Shown: in pieces, positions 53,931 to 62,848 of the stretch
How positions within the stretch are numbered: position 1 is the stretch's first letter
Layout: the number at the start of each line of letters is the position of its first letter
Origin: Cryobacterium zongtaii
GTDB taxonomy: Bacteria; Actinomycetota; Actinomycetes; Actinomycetales; Microbacteriaceae
Assembly (NCBI RefSeq): GCF_002909375.1
Contig: NZ_PPXD01000018.1
Span: 96,458-160,457, forward strand
DNA: 64,000 nucleotides
Direction of reading: 5' to 3'
Position numbers and translations under genes: made by a program
The notes under the pieces: generated by a model
Database searches by the model: none
Told to the model about the DNA's origin: nothing
Seen by the model: the letters and a program-made list of their open reading frames with translations, nothing else

Positions 53931-55584
53931 GGTGGTCTCTTCTCGGTTCGGCGTGGGACGACACGAATCCGGCGGTGTCGGCATCCGCCGGCGGCAGCGG
54001 GTTGGGCGACACCGTCAGCGCGACGCCGGTTGTGCGGGGCAGGGTCAGTCTGAAGCAAGACCCGGCGCCGGGACTGGACCAGACCTGCAGCCAGCCGCGG
54101 TGGGCGGCGGCATCCTCGAGGGAGATGGCCAGGCCGAGCCCGGTGCCGCCGATCGTGCGTTTGCGGGACGGGTCAGCCCGCCAGAACCTGTCGAACACGT
54201 GGGTGATCTCGGCCTGGGTCATGCCCATTCCGTAGTCCCGTACCGACAGCGCCACCGCCGATTCGTTGCTGTCCACCGACACGACGATCGGTTTGCCCTC
54301 GCCGTGCTCGATGGCGTTGCCGATGAGGTTGTTGACGATGCGGCGCACCCGTCGTGGGTCCATCTCCGCGGCCAGGTGCCCGCCGGGCGCGGCCAGCCTG
54401 ATCTCGCTCCCCTTGGAATCTCCGAGCGAGCGCATGCCGTCGATGACGTCCTCCGCCAGATGCACAAGATTGGTGGGTTCGGATTCGAGCTCGACGGACC
54501 CGGCGTCATAGCGGCTGATCTCGAGCAGGTCCGCCAGGAGCAGCTCGAAGCGTTCCACCTGGGTGTGCAGCAGCTCCGCGGTGCGTTCGGTGGCCGGCGG
54601 GAAGCTGGCCCGCTGGTCGTAAAGGAGGTCTCCGGCCAGGCGGATCGTGGTGAGAGGGGTGCGGAGCTCGTGCGAGACGTCGGACACAAAACGTTGCTGC
54701 ACCTCGGACAGGTCGGCCAGTTCCTTGATCTGGCTCTGCAGGCTGTCGGCCATGCCGTTGAACGAACGGGCCAGCGTCGCGATCACGTCCTCGCCCTTCT
54801 CGGGGATCCGCACGCCCAGGTCACCGGAGGCGAGTTTCTGGCTGGTCTGGGCCGCCACCTGGATCGGGGCGACCACGAAGCGCACCACGATCCAGGTGAC
54901 CGCTCCGATCAACACCATCAGGGCCAGGCCGGCGCCGCCCAGGGTCCGCTGCACGAACAGCAGCGTCGATTCGGCGTCGGCGAGGCTGTACCCGATGTAC
55001 AGCTCGTAGCGCCCGGCGACGGGGACCGTGATCTGGGAGCCGACGACGATTCCGGGCACCGACGAACCGTCGTCGGAGGCCAGGGTCACCGATTGCCAGA
55101 ACTGCCCGTCGGCGTCGTCCTGCACGGCCTCCCGGAGTTCCGGCGAGATGACCGCGGTGGATGATCCGAACGTCGAGGAGTCCTGGGGTGCCACGGTCGA
55201 CGATTCCTGCCCCGGCACCCTGAAGACGGCGACCAGCCGGCTCGACGACGCGGCGGAGATCGACGTGCGGGCTGACTCCAACAGCGTCTGCACCTGCACC
55301 CGGTCGACGGCATCCGAGGAGTCCAGGATTCCCTGGGCGGCGCTGGTGGCCCGGTTGGAGTCCACCAGAATCTGGGTCAGCCGCGACTGGAACAGGTCGT
55401 TGCCGACACTGACCGACATGTACACGCCGACCAGTCCAATGGCGGCGCCCGACGCCAGCACCGTGATGGCGACGGTGCGGAACTGCAGGGAGGAGCGCCA
55501 GCTGCGCCGCAGCTGCTGGGCCAGGCGGCGCCACGATCCCCACGATCGCCAGTCCAGCCTGAACACGCCCAACCGCGCAGCCAC
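53923..55584 (-). CDS. mtrB: Sensor histidine kinase MtrB
   Basis: A 553-residue membrane kinase: helix 1 (about 35-58), an extracytoplasmic sensor (60-215), helix 2 (about 216-240), HAMP (240-295), HisKA with FVSDVSHELRTPLTTIRLAGDLL (His in SHELRTPL, near residue 309), and the ATPase lobe with DYGMGM and GTGLGLAISLEDAAAH. It controls cell-wall and division genes with MtrA. The start is GTG, 7 bp after mtrA. All kinase boxes are intact. Confidence 0.95.
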   Translation of the reverse strand: MAARLGVFRLDWRSWGSWRRLAQQLRRSWRSSLQFRTVAITVLASGAAIGLVGVYMSVSVGNDLFQSRLTQILVDSNRATSAAQGILDSSDAVDRVQVQTLLESARTSISAASSSRLVAVFRVPGQESSTVAPQDSSTFGSSTAVISPELREAVQDDADGQFWQSVTLASDDGSSVPGIVVGSQITVPVAGRYELYIGYSLADAESTLLFVQRTLGGAGLALMVLIGAVTWIVVRFVVAPIQVAAQTSQKLASGDLGVRIPEKGEDVIATLARSFNGMADSLQSQIKELADLSEVQQRFVSDVSHELRTPLTTIRLAGDLLYDQRASFPPATERTAELLHTQVERFELLLADLLEISRYDAGSVELESEPTNLVHLAEDVIDGMRSLGDSKGSEIRLAAPGGHLAAEMDPRRVRRIVNNLIGNAIEHGEGKPIVVSVDSNESAVALSVRDYGMGMTQAEITHVFDRFWRADPSRKRTIGGTGLGLAISLEDAAAHRGWLQVWSSPGAGSCFRLTLPRTTGVALTVSPNPLPPADADTAGFVSSHAEPRRDHHA

Positions 55585-55591
55585 CGGGCCC

Positions 55592-56272
55592 CTAGCTGGC
55601 GGCGCCGGCGCGGTAGCCGACTCCGCGCACGGTCATCACGATGCGCGGGTTGTCAGGGTCGTCTTCGACCTTGGCGCGCAGACGCTGAACGTGCACATTG
55701 ACCAACCGGGTGTCGGCCTTGTAGTGATAGCCCCAGACCTGTTCGAGGAGCATCTCACGGGTGAAAACCTGGGCTGGTTTGGAGGCCAGCGCCAGCAGCA
55801 GGTCGAATTCCAGCGGTGTCAGGTTGATGCTCTGGTCGCCGCGTTTGACCTCGTGGCCGGCGGCGTCGACGACGAGGTCGCCGATCTGCAGACTGGCGGG
55901 CGTCTCCACCGGGACCGGTCGCAGCCGGGTACGAATCCGGGCGACAAGCTCCTTGGGGTTGAACGGTTTGACCATGTAGTCGTCCGCGCCGGATTCCAGC
56001 CCCTTGACCACATCGGTGGTATCCGACTTCGCCGTCAGCATGATGATGGGGGTGCCGGACTCGGCCCGGATCAGGCTGCACACCTCGATGCCGTCCAGCC
56101 CGGGCAGCATGAGGTCGAGGAGCACCAGGTCGGGTACGACGCTGTGAAACGCGTCAAGGGCCTGCGCCCCGTCCGCACAGAAGTGCGGCTCGAAGCCCTC
56201 GCCCTGCAGGACGATGCCGATCATCTCAGCGAGTGCGGGGTCATCGTCGACAACCAAAATGCGTGAGTTCAT
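55592..56272 (-). CDS. mtrA: Response regulator MtrA
   Basis: A 226-residue OmpR-family regulator: receiver with D10, phosphoacceptor D53, T80 and K102, and a winged helix (about 130-225; DLLLALASKPAQVFTREMLLEQVWG, core SKPAQVFTREMLLEQVWG). MtrA binds dnaA/oriC and cell-division promoters in mycobacteria. The ATG at 56272 gives the canonical MNSRILVVDDD start. Its promoter region (56273-56405) is shared with the divergent operon and holds the palindrome GCCCGGTCACCGGGC at about 56287-56301. Confidence 0.96.
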   Translation of the reverse strand: MNSRILVVDDDPALAEMIGIVLQGEGFEPHFCADGAQALDAFHSVVPDLVLLDLMLPGLDGIEVCSLIRAESGTPIIMLTAKSDTTDVVKGLESGADDYMVKPFNPKELVARIRTRLRPVPVETPASLQIGDLVVDAAGHEVKRGDQSINLTPLEFDLLLALASKPAQVFTREMLLEQVWGYHYKADTRLVNVHVQRLRAKVEDDPDNPRIVMTVRGVGYRAGAAS

Positions 56273-56405
56273 TGATCCGTTTTCCGCCCGGTCACCGGGC
56301 AATAACGCGCACGACACGGGCAATCTCTGGCACAAGAATAGTCGACACGGCTCCGAGATATCGCGCAGGCCACACAGTGCAGTCCGGGTATGCCAGCATG
56401 GAGGC

Positions 56406-57599
56406 GTGACGGACCCAGACTGGCACCCCCCGACCACCTCCCCCGGCGTACCTCGCTACGGCGAATACGCCCCGACGGGCGCGCCCGGCACCCCTCCGGC
56501 GGCACCGTCCGGCGGCTACCGGCCCAGTGCGCCGCCGGCCTGGACCCCGCCGCCCAAGCCCGGTCTGATTCCGCTGCGCCCGCTGGGCTTCGGTACCCTG
56601 CTCGGCGCTCCCTTCCAGGTTCTGCGGCGCAATCCCAAGGCCACCTTCGGCAGCGCACTGATCGTGCAGGGCGCCACGCTCCTGATTACCCTGGTCGTCG
56701 TCGGCCTGGTGAGTTTTTTCGCCCTCAGCCGGGTCGCCTCGGCGCCGGTCGATGAACAGGATGCCGTCGAGGCCGGCGCGATCCTCACCATCGTGCTGTC
56801 CGCCCTGATACCTGTCGCCCTGGCCATCGTCGCGTCGGCACTTCTGCAGGGCGTGATCGTGCTCGAGGTGTCCCGGGCGACCCTGGGTGAGAAGCTGCGC
56901 CTGGGCGCGCTGTGGCGCCAGGTGGGTCGGCGGGTGTGGCCACTGGTCGGCTGGACCCTGCTGCTCAGCGCGGCGCTGCTGGTCGGCGTGCTGCTCATCG
57001 GTGGACTGGTCTTCGTGTGCGTCCTCCTGGGCGGCGGGTGGATCGCAGCGGCCGTGATCGTCGGTGTCTTCGGCGGACTGGGGCTCGTCGCCCTGGGAGC
57101 CTGGGTGAGCACCAAGACCGCCGTCGTCCCGAGCCTGATCGTGCTGGAACGGTTGGGCATCCGGCAGGCGATCCGGCGTTCCTGGTCGTTGACGGGCGGC
57201 TTCTTCTGGCGCACCCTGGGTGTTCTGCTGCTGATCACGGTGATCGTGAACGTCGTCGCGCAAATCGTGACCACCCCGCTGTCGCTGTTGTTCAGCGTGG
57301 TGCTCAGCCTGATCGACCCGAACGCCGCCTTCGACGCCTACATTCCCGCCATCGTGCTGTACGTCCTCACGCTCCTGATCGCCCTGGTCCTGGGCGCCGT
57401 GACCGCCGTCGTGCAGTCGGCCGCCGTTGCCCTGATCTACATCGACCTGCGGATGCGCAAGGAGGGCCTTGACCTGGAGCTGCAAAGGTTCGTCGAAGCG
57501 GCCCCCGGCGCCAAGGCCAGCGATCCCTACCTCACCCGCACCGCGCCCGCTGCCGCCGACACTGCGACCCGCCCCGACCCGGGGTCGCCCTGGGCATGA
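56406..57599 (+). CDS. GDPD-membrane-domain-like protein (multi-pass)
   Basis: A 397-residue protein with a Pro-rich cytoplasmic N-tail (1-65: GVPRYGEYAPTGAPGTPPAAP core) and six helices (about 90-345) typical of the glycerophosphodiester phosphodiesterase membrane domain, which here has no catalytic GDPD domain. The GTG follows TGGAGG. It is the first gene of a five-gene run joined by stop-start overlaps with DUF4129, DUF4350 and MoxR genes. Function unknown; a scaffold or transporter role is possible. Confidence 0.75.
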   Translation: MTDPDWHPPTTSPGVPRYGEYAPTGAPGTPPAAPSGGYRPSAPPAWTPPPKPGLIPLRPLGFGTLLGAPFQVLRRNPKATFGSALIVQGATLLITLVVVGLVSFFALSRVASAPVDEQDAVEAGAILTIVLSALIPVALAIVASALLQGVIVLEVSRATLGEKLRLGALWRQVGRRVWPLVGWTLLLSAALLVGVLLIGGLVFVCVLLGGGWIAAAVIVGVFGGLGLVALGAWVSTKTAVVPSLIVLERLGIRQAIRRSWSLTGGFFWRTLGVLLLITVIVNVVAQIVTTPLSLLFSVVLSLIDPNAAFDAYIPAIVLYVLTLLIALVLGAVTAVVQSAAVALIYIDLRMRKEGLDLELQRFVEAAPGAKASDPYLTRTAPAAADTATRPDPGSPWA

Positions 57600-58258
57600 T
57601 CACGGGGTGGGGGCCGGTTCTGCCGTGGATGGGGATCCCGGTGGATCCCAGCGCGCCCGACGCGCAGCAGTGGCTGCGCGATGAGCTCGCCAAGGCTCCC
57701 TACCAGGCGGCCCAGCCCACCTGGTTCGACAGGCTCTCCCAGGCGATCTTCGACTGGTTCTCTTCGCTGTCCTTCGTCGGCGACGGCAGCGGGGGCTGGA
57801 TCCCGCTGGTCGCGACGCTGATCGGGATCGCCTTGCTGGTGGCCGCCGTGCTCGTTTTCGGGCTGCCCCGGCGGGCACGTCGCCGCCGGAAGGCCGCGGG
57901 ACTGTTCGCCGCCGATGATCGCCGCACCGCGGATCAACTGCGTAAATCGGCCGCCGCCGCCGCATCGGCCGGCGACTGGACCCTCGCCAGCGAGGAGGCC
58001 TTCCGGGCCATCGCCCAGGGGCTGGCGGAACGCACCATCCTGCGGCCGACACCGGGAACGACGGCGCACCGCGTCGCCGAACTGGCCGGCGACGCCTTCC
58101 CCGACGAACGGGCCCGGCTGATCAGTGGCGCGAGCGTATTCGAGAGCGTGCGTTACCTCGGCGGCACCGGAACCGAGCAGGGTTACTCCGCTCTGGTCGA
58201 CCTCGACGCCGATCTGCGGGCCGCCCGCCCCCGCTCGACGGCGCCGGTGGCTCCGTGA
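57596..58258 (+). CDS. DUF4129-domain membrane protein
   Basis: A 220-residue protein with one central helix (about 69-93) and a C-terminal cytoplasmic DUF4129 domain (about 108-200: ASAGDWTLASEEAFRAIAQGLAERTILRPTPGTTAHRVAELAG, core LAERTILRPTPGTT). The extracytoplasmic N-half has WLRDELAKAPY. DUF4129 often occurs fused to transglutaminase proteins or next to MoxR/DUF58 genes, as here. Overlaps both neighbours (ATGA, GTGA), so it is co-translated. Confidence 0.85.
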   Translation: MITGWGPVLPWMGIPVDPSAPDAQQWLRDELAKAPYQAAQPTWFDRLSQAIFDWFSSLSFVGDGSGGWIPLVATLIGIALLVAAVLVFGLPRRARRRRKAAGLFAADDRRTADQLRKSAAAAASAGDWTLASEEAFRAIAQGLAERTILRPTPGTTAHRVAELAGDAFPDERARLISGASVFESVRYLGGTGTEQGYSALVDLDADLRAARPRSTAPVAP

Positions 58259-59502
58259 GCGCCGTCGCCACCGCGAGTCCGGTGTCGAGCACGCCCACGA
58301 TTCGCCTCGCGCTGCGGAGGTCCGTGTTCTGGGTCGTCGCCGGGGTCGGCGCCCTGCTCGTGGCCGTCATCGCCTTCATCCTCACCGGGGCCGGGGGCGC
58401 CGCCGGCCCGCGGCTGGGGGCCGACAACCCCGCTCCGACCGGCGGCATGGCCGTCGTCGAGGTGCTCCGCCAGCAGGGGGTGACCGTCGTGCCCGTGAAC
58501 ACCCTCGACGAGGCCGGCGATGCGACGGCCGCGGCCGGGAATGCCACCCTGTTCCTGTCCGACGAGTCCGGCTACCTCAGCACCGACCAGCTCGATCGGC
58601 TCGGTGATCTGGCCGGCCGCACCGTTGTCGTTGACCCCGACTTCCGTGCCCTGCAGGCCTTGGCCCCCGAGGTCGGGTTCGGCGGCGTGTCTGGCGCGGA
58701 CTCCCTCGACGCCGAGTGCCCGGTTCCGGCCGCCGAGCGCGCCGAAACGATCTCACCCGGCGGCAAGACACTCGGCCTGCCCGCGGGCACCGCCGGCTAT
58801 ACGGGCTGCTTCCCCGGCGAGAACGACACCTTCTCGGTGATCGAACGGGTCACGGATGACCGCACCGTCACCCTGGTTGCCGACACCGCGGTGTTCGCCA
58901 ACGACGAGATCGCCACCTACGGCAATGCCGCGCTGGCCCTCAACCTTCTCGGCGCCACCGACACCCTGGTCTGGTATCTGCCGACCCTGGCCGACGTGCC
59001 CGTCACCGGCCCGCCCTCGCTCGGCGCGCTCACGCCCGGCTGGGTGACGCCGATGCTGCTCCTGCTGGTGGGCGTCGCCGTCACCGCCATGGTGTGGCGC
59101 GGCCGCCGGTTCGGCCCCCTGGTCGCCGAGAACCTGCCCGTCGTCGTGCGGGCCAGCGAGACCATGGAAGGGCGCGCGCGGCTGTACGCCCGCGGCAGCG
59201 CCCGGCTGCGGGCGGTCGATGCGATCCGGATCGGCGCGGTGGCCCGGATGGCCCAGGCCGCGGGATTGCCCCGGACCGCGCCCCTCGACCAGGTGATCCG
59301 CACTGTCGCGGCGCTCACCGCCCGGCCGCCGGAGCGCGTGCACGCCGTGCTCGTCGGTGAGGTGCCGGGCAGTGACGCCGCCATGATGGCGCTGTCGGAC
59401 GCCATCGACGAACTGGAACGCGCCACCGCCCTCGCCGCCCGCCCGCCCGGCGCCGGGCCCTCCCCCACCGCTCGCCCGTCAACCGGAAGAATGGAACCAT
59501 GA
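58255..59502 (+). CDS. DUF4350-domain membrane protein
   Basis: A 415-residue protein: helix near 25-47, a large extracytoplasmic DUF4350 domain (about 50-255) with the conserved NPAPTGGMAVVEVLRQQGV and YGNAALALNLLGATDTLVWYLP regions (core NAALALNLLG), a second helix (about 262-280) and a cytoplasmic tail. The domain is distantly related to glutamine-amidotransferase-like folds, without visible catalysis. The start is GTG inside the DUF4129 stop; the end overlaps moxR by ATGA. Confidence 0.85.
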   Translation: MSAVATASPVSSTPTIRLALRRSVFWVVAGVGALLVAVIAFILTGAGGAAGPRLGADNPAPTGGMAVVEVLRQQGVTVVPVNTLDEAGDATAAAGNATLFLSDESGYLSTDQLDRLGDLAGRTVVVDPDFRALQALAPEVGFGGVSGADSLDAECPVPAAERAETISPGGKTLGLPAGTAGYTGCFPGENDTFSVIERVTDDRTVTLVADTAVFANDEIATYGNAALALNLLGATDTLVWYLPTLADVPVTGPPSLGALTPGWVTPMLLLLVGVAVTAMVWRGRRFGPLVAENLPVVVRASETMEGRARLYARGSARLRAVDAIRIGAVARMAQAAGLPRTAPLDQVIRTVAALTARPPERVHAVLVGEVPGSDAAMMALSDAIDELERATALAARPPGAGPSPTARPSTGRMEP

Positions 59503-60500
59503 CCAGCCACGCCCCGACATCCGCCGAGACCAGCCCAGCCGACGCCTCGACCGACAGCCTGCGCCGCGCCCTCGCGCAGGTGCGCACCGAGGTCGGCAAG
59601 GCCGTCGTCGGGCAGGACGGCGCCGTCACCGGACTGATCATCGCCCTGCTCTCCCGCGGTCACGTGCTGCTGGAAGGCGTACCCGGTGTGGCCAAGACCC
59701 TGCTGGTGCGGTCCCTGAGCCACGCGCTCAGCCTGGACACCAAGCGGGTGCAGTTCACCCCCGACCTGATGCCGGGCGACGTGACCGGTTCGCTCATCTA
59801 CGACGCGAAGGCCGGCGAGTTCGAGTTCCGCAACGGGCCCGTCTTCACGAACATCCTACTCGCCGACGAGATCAACCGCACACCTCCGAAGACCCAGTCC
59901 GCCCTGCTGGAGGCGATGGAGGAGCGCCAGGTCAGCGTGGACGGGCTCTCGCTCCCGCTGCCGGAACCGTTCATCGTGGCCGCGACCATGAACCCGATCG
60001 AATACGAAGGCACGTACACGCTCCCCGAGGCCCAGCTGGACAGGTTCCTGCTCAAGCTCGTGCTCGACATCCCCGAGCGTGACGTCGAGCTGGAGGTGTT
60101 GCGCCGGCACGCCACCGGGTTCAGCCCACGCGACCTCACCGCCGCGGGCGTCACCCCGGTGCTCGGTGCCGCCGAACTCGCCGCGGCCCAGGCATCCGTC
60201 GCCGCCGTCGGTGCGAGCCCCGACGTGCTGGCGTACATCGTCGACCTGGCCAGGGCCACCCGGAACAGCCCGTCGGCCAAGCTGGGCGTGAGCCCCCGTG
60301 GCACCACCGCCCTCCTCGCCGCGGCCAAGGCCTGGGCGTGGCTGAGCGGTTACGCGTCGATCACCCCCGATCATGTGCAGGCCATGGTGCTGCCGGTGTG
60401 GCGACACCGAATCCAGCTGCGCCCGGAGGCGGAACTCGAAGGCATCACCGTCGACACGATCCTGCATGGCGTGCTGCAGCAGGTCCAGGTTCCGATCTAA
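59499..60500 (+). CDS. MoxR-family AAA+ ATPase
   Basis: A 333-residue AAA+ chaperone-like ATPase with the Walker A GVPGVAKTLL (K66), Walker B ILLADEINRTPPKTQSALLEAMEE (core LLADEINRTPPKTQ, near residue 121) and sensor 1 TMNP near 165; C-terminal lid about 240-330. MoxR proteins pair with VWA/DUF58 partners to activate or assemble other proteins. The next gene encodes a DUF58 protein, separated by 17 bp. Substrate unknown. Confidence 0.93.
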   Translation: MTSHAPTSAETSPADASTDSLRRALAQVRTEVGKAVVGQDGAVTGLIIALLSRGHVLLEGVPGVAKTLLVRSLSHALSLDTKRVQFTPDLMPGDVTGSLIYDAKAGEFEFRNGPVFTNILLADEINRTPPKTQSALLEAMEERQVSVDGLSLPLPEPFIVAATMNPIEYEGTYTLPEAQLDRFLLKLVLDIPERDVELEVLRRHATGFSPRDLTAAGVTPVLGAAELAAAQASVAAVGASPDVLAYIVDLARATRNSPSAKLGVSPRGTTALLAAAKAWAWLSGYASITPDHVQAMVLPVWRHRIQLRPEAELEGITVDTILHGVLQQVQVPI

Positions 60501-60517
60501 TCGATGACACGCATCCG

Positions 60518-61825
60518 ATGACACTGACCGGCCGCTTCGTCCTCCTCGTCGCCCTCGGCGTCGTGCCCATCGTGCTGCTCGGCGACACGTCCACGCGGGC
60601 ACTGGCGGTCCTGGCCGGCTGGCTGCTGCTCGCCCTGACACTCGGGAGCATCGACCTGGCCCTCGCCGCGTCGCCGCGGCGGCTGACCCTGGCCCGGGTG
60701 TTGCCGTCCAGGGTGCGCCTGGGTGAGGAGGTGACCAGCGAGCTCTATCTGCGCAACGATGGTCCCCGCCGGCTTCGCGGCATCGTCCGCGACGGGTGGC
60801 AGCCGTCGGCCGGCGCGGGCAACAACCGCACGGCGGTGACGCTGCCGCCCGGGGAACGACGCCTGGTCGAGCTGACTCTCGTGCCCACCCGGCGCGGAGA
60901 ACGCACCGCGTCCCACGTGACGGTGCGCTCGATGGGCCCGCTGGGCCTCTGGGCCAGGCAGGCCACCCTCATCGCGCCCGCCCAGATCAGGGTGCTGCCG
61001 CCCTTTCACTCGCGCAAACACCTGCCGAGCCGGATCAGCCGGCTCAAGGAGCTCGACGGACGCACCAGCGTGCTCGTGCGCGGCCAGGGTACCGAGTTCG
61101 ACTCCCTGCGCGAATACGTGCGCGGCGACGACGTGAGGTCCATCGACTGGCGTGCCACCGCCCGCCGCAACGACGTCGTGGTGCGCACCTGGCGGCCCGA
61201 ACGTGACCGACGCATTGTGATCGTCATCGACACCGGCCGCACCTCCGCCGCCCGGGTCGCCGACGAACCACGGCTGGACACCGCCTTCGAGGCGGCGCTG
61301 CTTCTGGCCGCACTGGCGTCCAGGGCCGGAGACAGGGTGGACTTCCTGGCCTGGGACCGCCGGGTGCGGGCCCGGGTGCAGGGCGCGTCGGGAGCGGAAC
61401 TGCTCAGCCGCATGGTGGACGGCATGGCGCTGATCGAACCCGAGCTCATCGAGATGGACTGGACGGCCCTTCCCGGCCAGATCCGTGGCATCACCGGCCA
61501 GCATGCGCTGGTGGTGTTGCTCACCCCGATGGATGCCCCCGGCGCGTCGACGGGGCTGCTGTCGGTGCTCGGTCAACTCACCTCGCGGCACACCGTGCTG
61601 GTGGCATCGGTGACGGACCCGACGGTCGCCGGTCTGACCCGCAGCCGAGGGACCCGCGAAGACGTGTACAGGGCCGCGTCGGCGGAACGCACCTTGCTGG
61701 ACGCCACTCGGGTGGCCGCGGCTGTGCGGCAGCTCGGCGCAGACGTGGTCACCGGTGCCCCCGACGAGCTGCCGCCGGCCCTGGCCGACCGCTACATCGC
61801 CCTCAAGGCGGCGGGCCGGCTCTAG
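60518..61825 (+). CDS. DUF58 (VWA-like) protein
   Basis: A 435-residue protein with two N-terminal helices (about 5-45), a beta-rich segment, and the DUF58 domain (about 190-290) with the signature RGDDVRSIDWRATARRNDVVVRTW (core DDVRSIDWRATAR), followed by a VWA-like fold (IVIVIDTGRTS, where the MIDAS serine pattern is partly kept). DUF58 proteins are partners of MoxR ATPases. ATG 60518 is the first in-frame ATG after the moxR stop. The gene ends 10 bp from the convergent spoIIM-like gene. Confidence 0.9.
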   Translation: MTLTGRFVLLVALGVVPIVLLGDTSTRALAVLAGWLLLALTLGSIDLALAASPRRLTLARVLPSRVRLGEEVTSELYLRNDGPRRLRGIVRDGWQPSAGAGNNRTAVTLPPGERRLVELTLVPTRRGERTASHVTVRSMGPLGLWARQATLIAPAQIRVLPPFHSRKHLPSRISRLKELDGRTSVLVRGQGTEFDSLREYVRGDDVRSIDWRATARRNDVVVRTWRPERDRRIVIVIDTGRTSAARVADEPRLDTAFEAALLLAALASRAGDRVDFLAWDRRVRARVQGASGAELLSRMVDGMALIEPELIEMDWTALPGQIRGITGQHALVVLLTPMDAPGASTGLLSVLGQLTSRHTVLVASVTDPTVAGLTRSRGTREDVYRAASAERTLLDATRVAAAVRQLGADVVTGAPDELPPALADRYIALKAAGRL

Positions 61826-61835
61826 TCGGCGACGC

Positions 61836-62840
61836 TCAGCCGGCGAAGACCCGGGCGCTGCCGGCCTCGAACTCGGCCAGGTCACCGGTCTCGCCCGCGC
61901 GCACGGCGCGCCCGCCGAGCACCAGCATGTAGGCGAGAAAGGCCAGCAGGGCCGCAGCGCCGATGCCGATCTTCACCGGCCAGGGCCATGGCGCCGGGGT
62001 CACAAAGCCCTCGATGATGCCGGACACCAGCAGCACAAAAACCAGTCCGATCGCCACCGTGAACAGCGCGCGGGCATCCTCGGCCAGGGCCTGACCGCGG
62101 GTGCGGGCACCCGGCGCGATCCAGGCCCAGAAGATGCGAAGGCCCGCTGCTGCCGCCACGAAGATCGCGGTCAGTTCCAGCAAGCCGTGCGGGGCGATGT
62201 AGAGGAAGAACGTGTCGCCCTCGTCGTAGGCGAACATCACCGCAGCGGTGACGCCGAGGTTCTGGGCATTCTGCAGGACGATGTACGGCACGTAGACGCC
62301 CAGGATGCCGAACGCGACACACTGCGCCGCGATCCAGGCATTGTTGGTCCACACCCGTCCGGCGAAGGACGCCGCGGGGTTCTCGGAGTAGTAGGAGACG
62401 AAGCTCTGGTTGGCGAGTTGCTCCAGCTCGGCGGGAGACCCGAAGTTGGCCAGCACGTCGGGGTTGTTGGTGGCCCAGACCGCGTAGAGGCCCGCGACGA
62501 CAAACGTCACCACGGCCACCGCCAGGGTGAGCCAGCGCAACCTGTGCAGCGCGGCCGGCAGCTGGGTGAGGAAGAACCGCGGCAACTGCGAGAGCACGTT
62601 GGTGCCCGCGCCCGTGAAGCGCAGCCGGGCCCTGGACAGGAGCACCGAGAGCCTGTCGCCCTGCATCGTCGAACCGGCGGCGGTCTTGATGACCGAGAGC
62701 TGGGTGGCGCCGGCCTGGTAGGCCTGGATCAGTTCGTCCGACTGGGCACCGCTGAGTTGCCGCCGGCGGCCGAGTGCGGCCAGGCGGTCCCATTCGGCGC
62801 GGTGCGCCGCTGAATACGCGTCAAGATCCATCTGATTCAA
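61836..62840 (-). CDS. Stage II sporulation protein M-like membrane protein
   Basis: A 334-residue member of the SpoIIM superfamily with an N-terminal cytoplasmic helical part (1-95: WDRLAALGRRRQLSGAQSDELIQAYQ core) and about six helices, including NTTVMFAYDEGD-type turns (AVMFAYDEGDTFF) near 225. In non-sporulating actinobacteria the role is unknown; it is regularly found beside RDD and MoxR/DUF58 genes. Its ATG lies 8 bp from the divergent RDD gene start, so the mRNA is probably leaderless or its promoter lies within the neighbour. Confidence 0.85.
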   Translation of the reverse strand: MNQMDLDAYSAAHRAEWDRLAALGRRRQLSGAQSDELIQAYQAGATQLSVIKTAAGSTMQGDRLSVLLSRARLRFTGAGTNVLSQLPRFFLTQLPAALHRLRWLTLAVAVVTFVVAGLYAVWATNNPDVLANFGSPAELEQLANQSFVSYYSENPAASFAGRVWTNNAWIAAQCVAFGILGVYVPYIVLQNAQNLGVTAAVMFAYDEGDTFFLYIAPHGLLELTAIFVAAAAGLRIFWAWIAPGARTRGQALAEDARALFTVAIGLVFVLLVSGIIEGFVTPAPWPWPVKIGIGAAALLAFLAYMLVLGGRAVRAGETGDLAEFEAGSARVFAG

Positions 62841-62848
62841 TAGTAGAC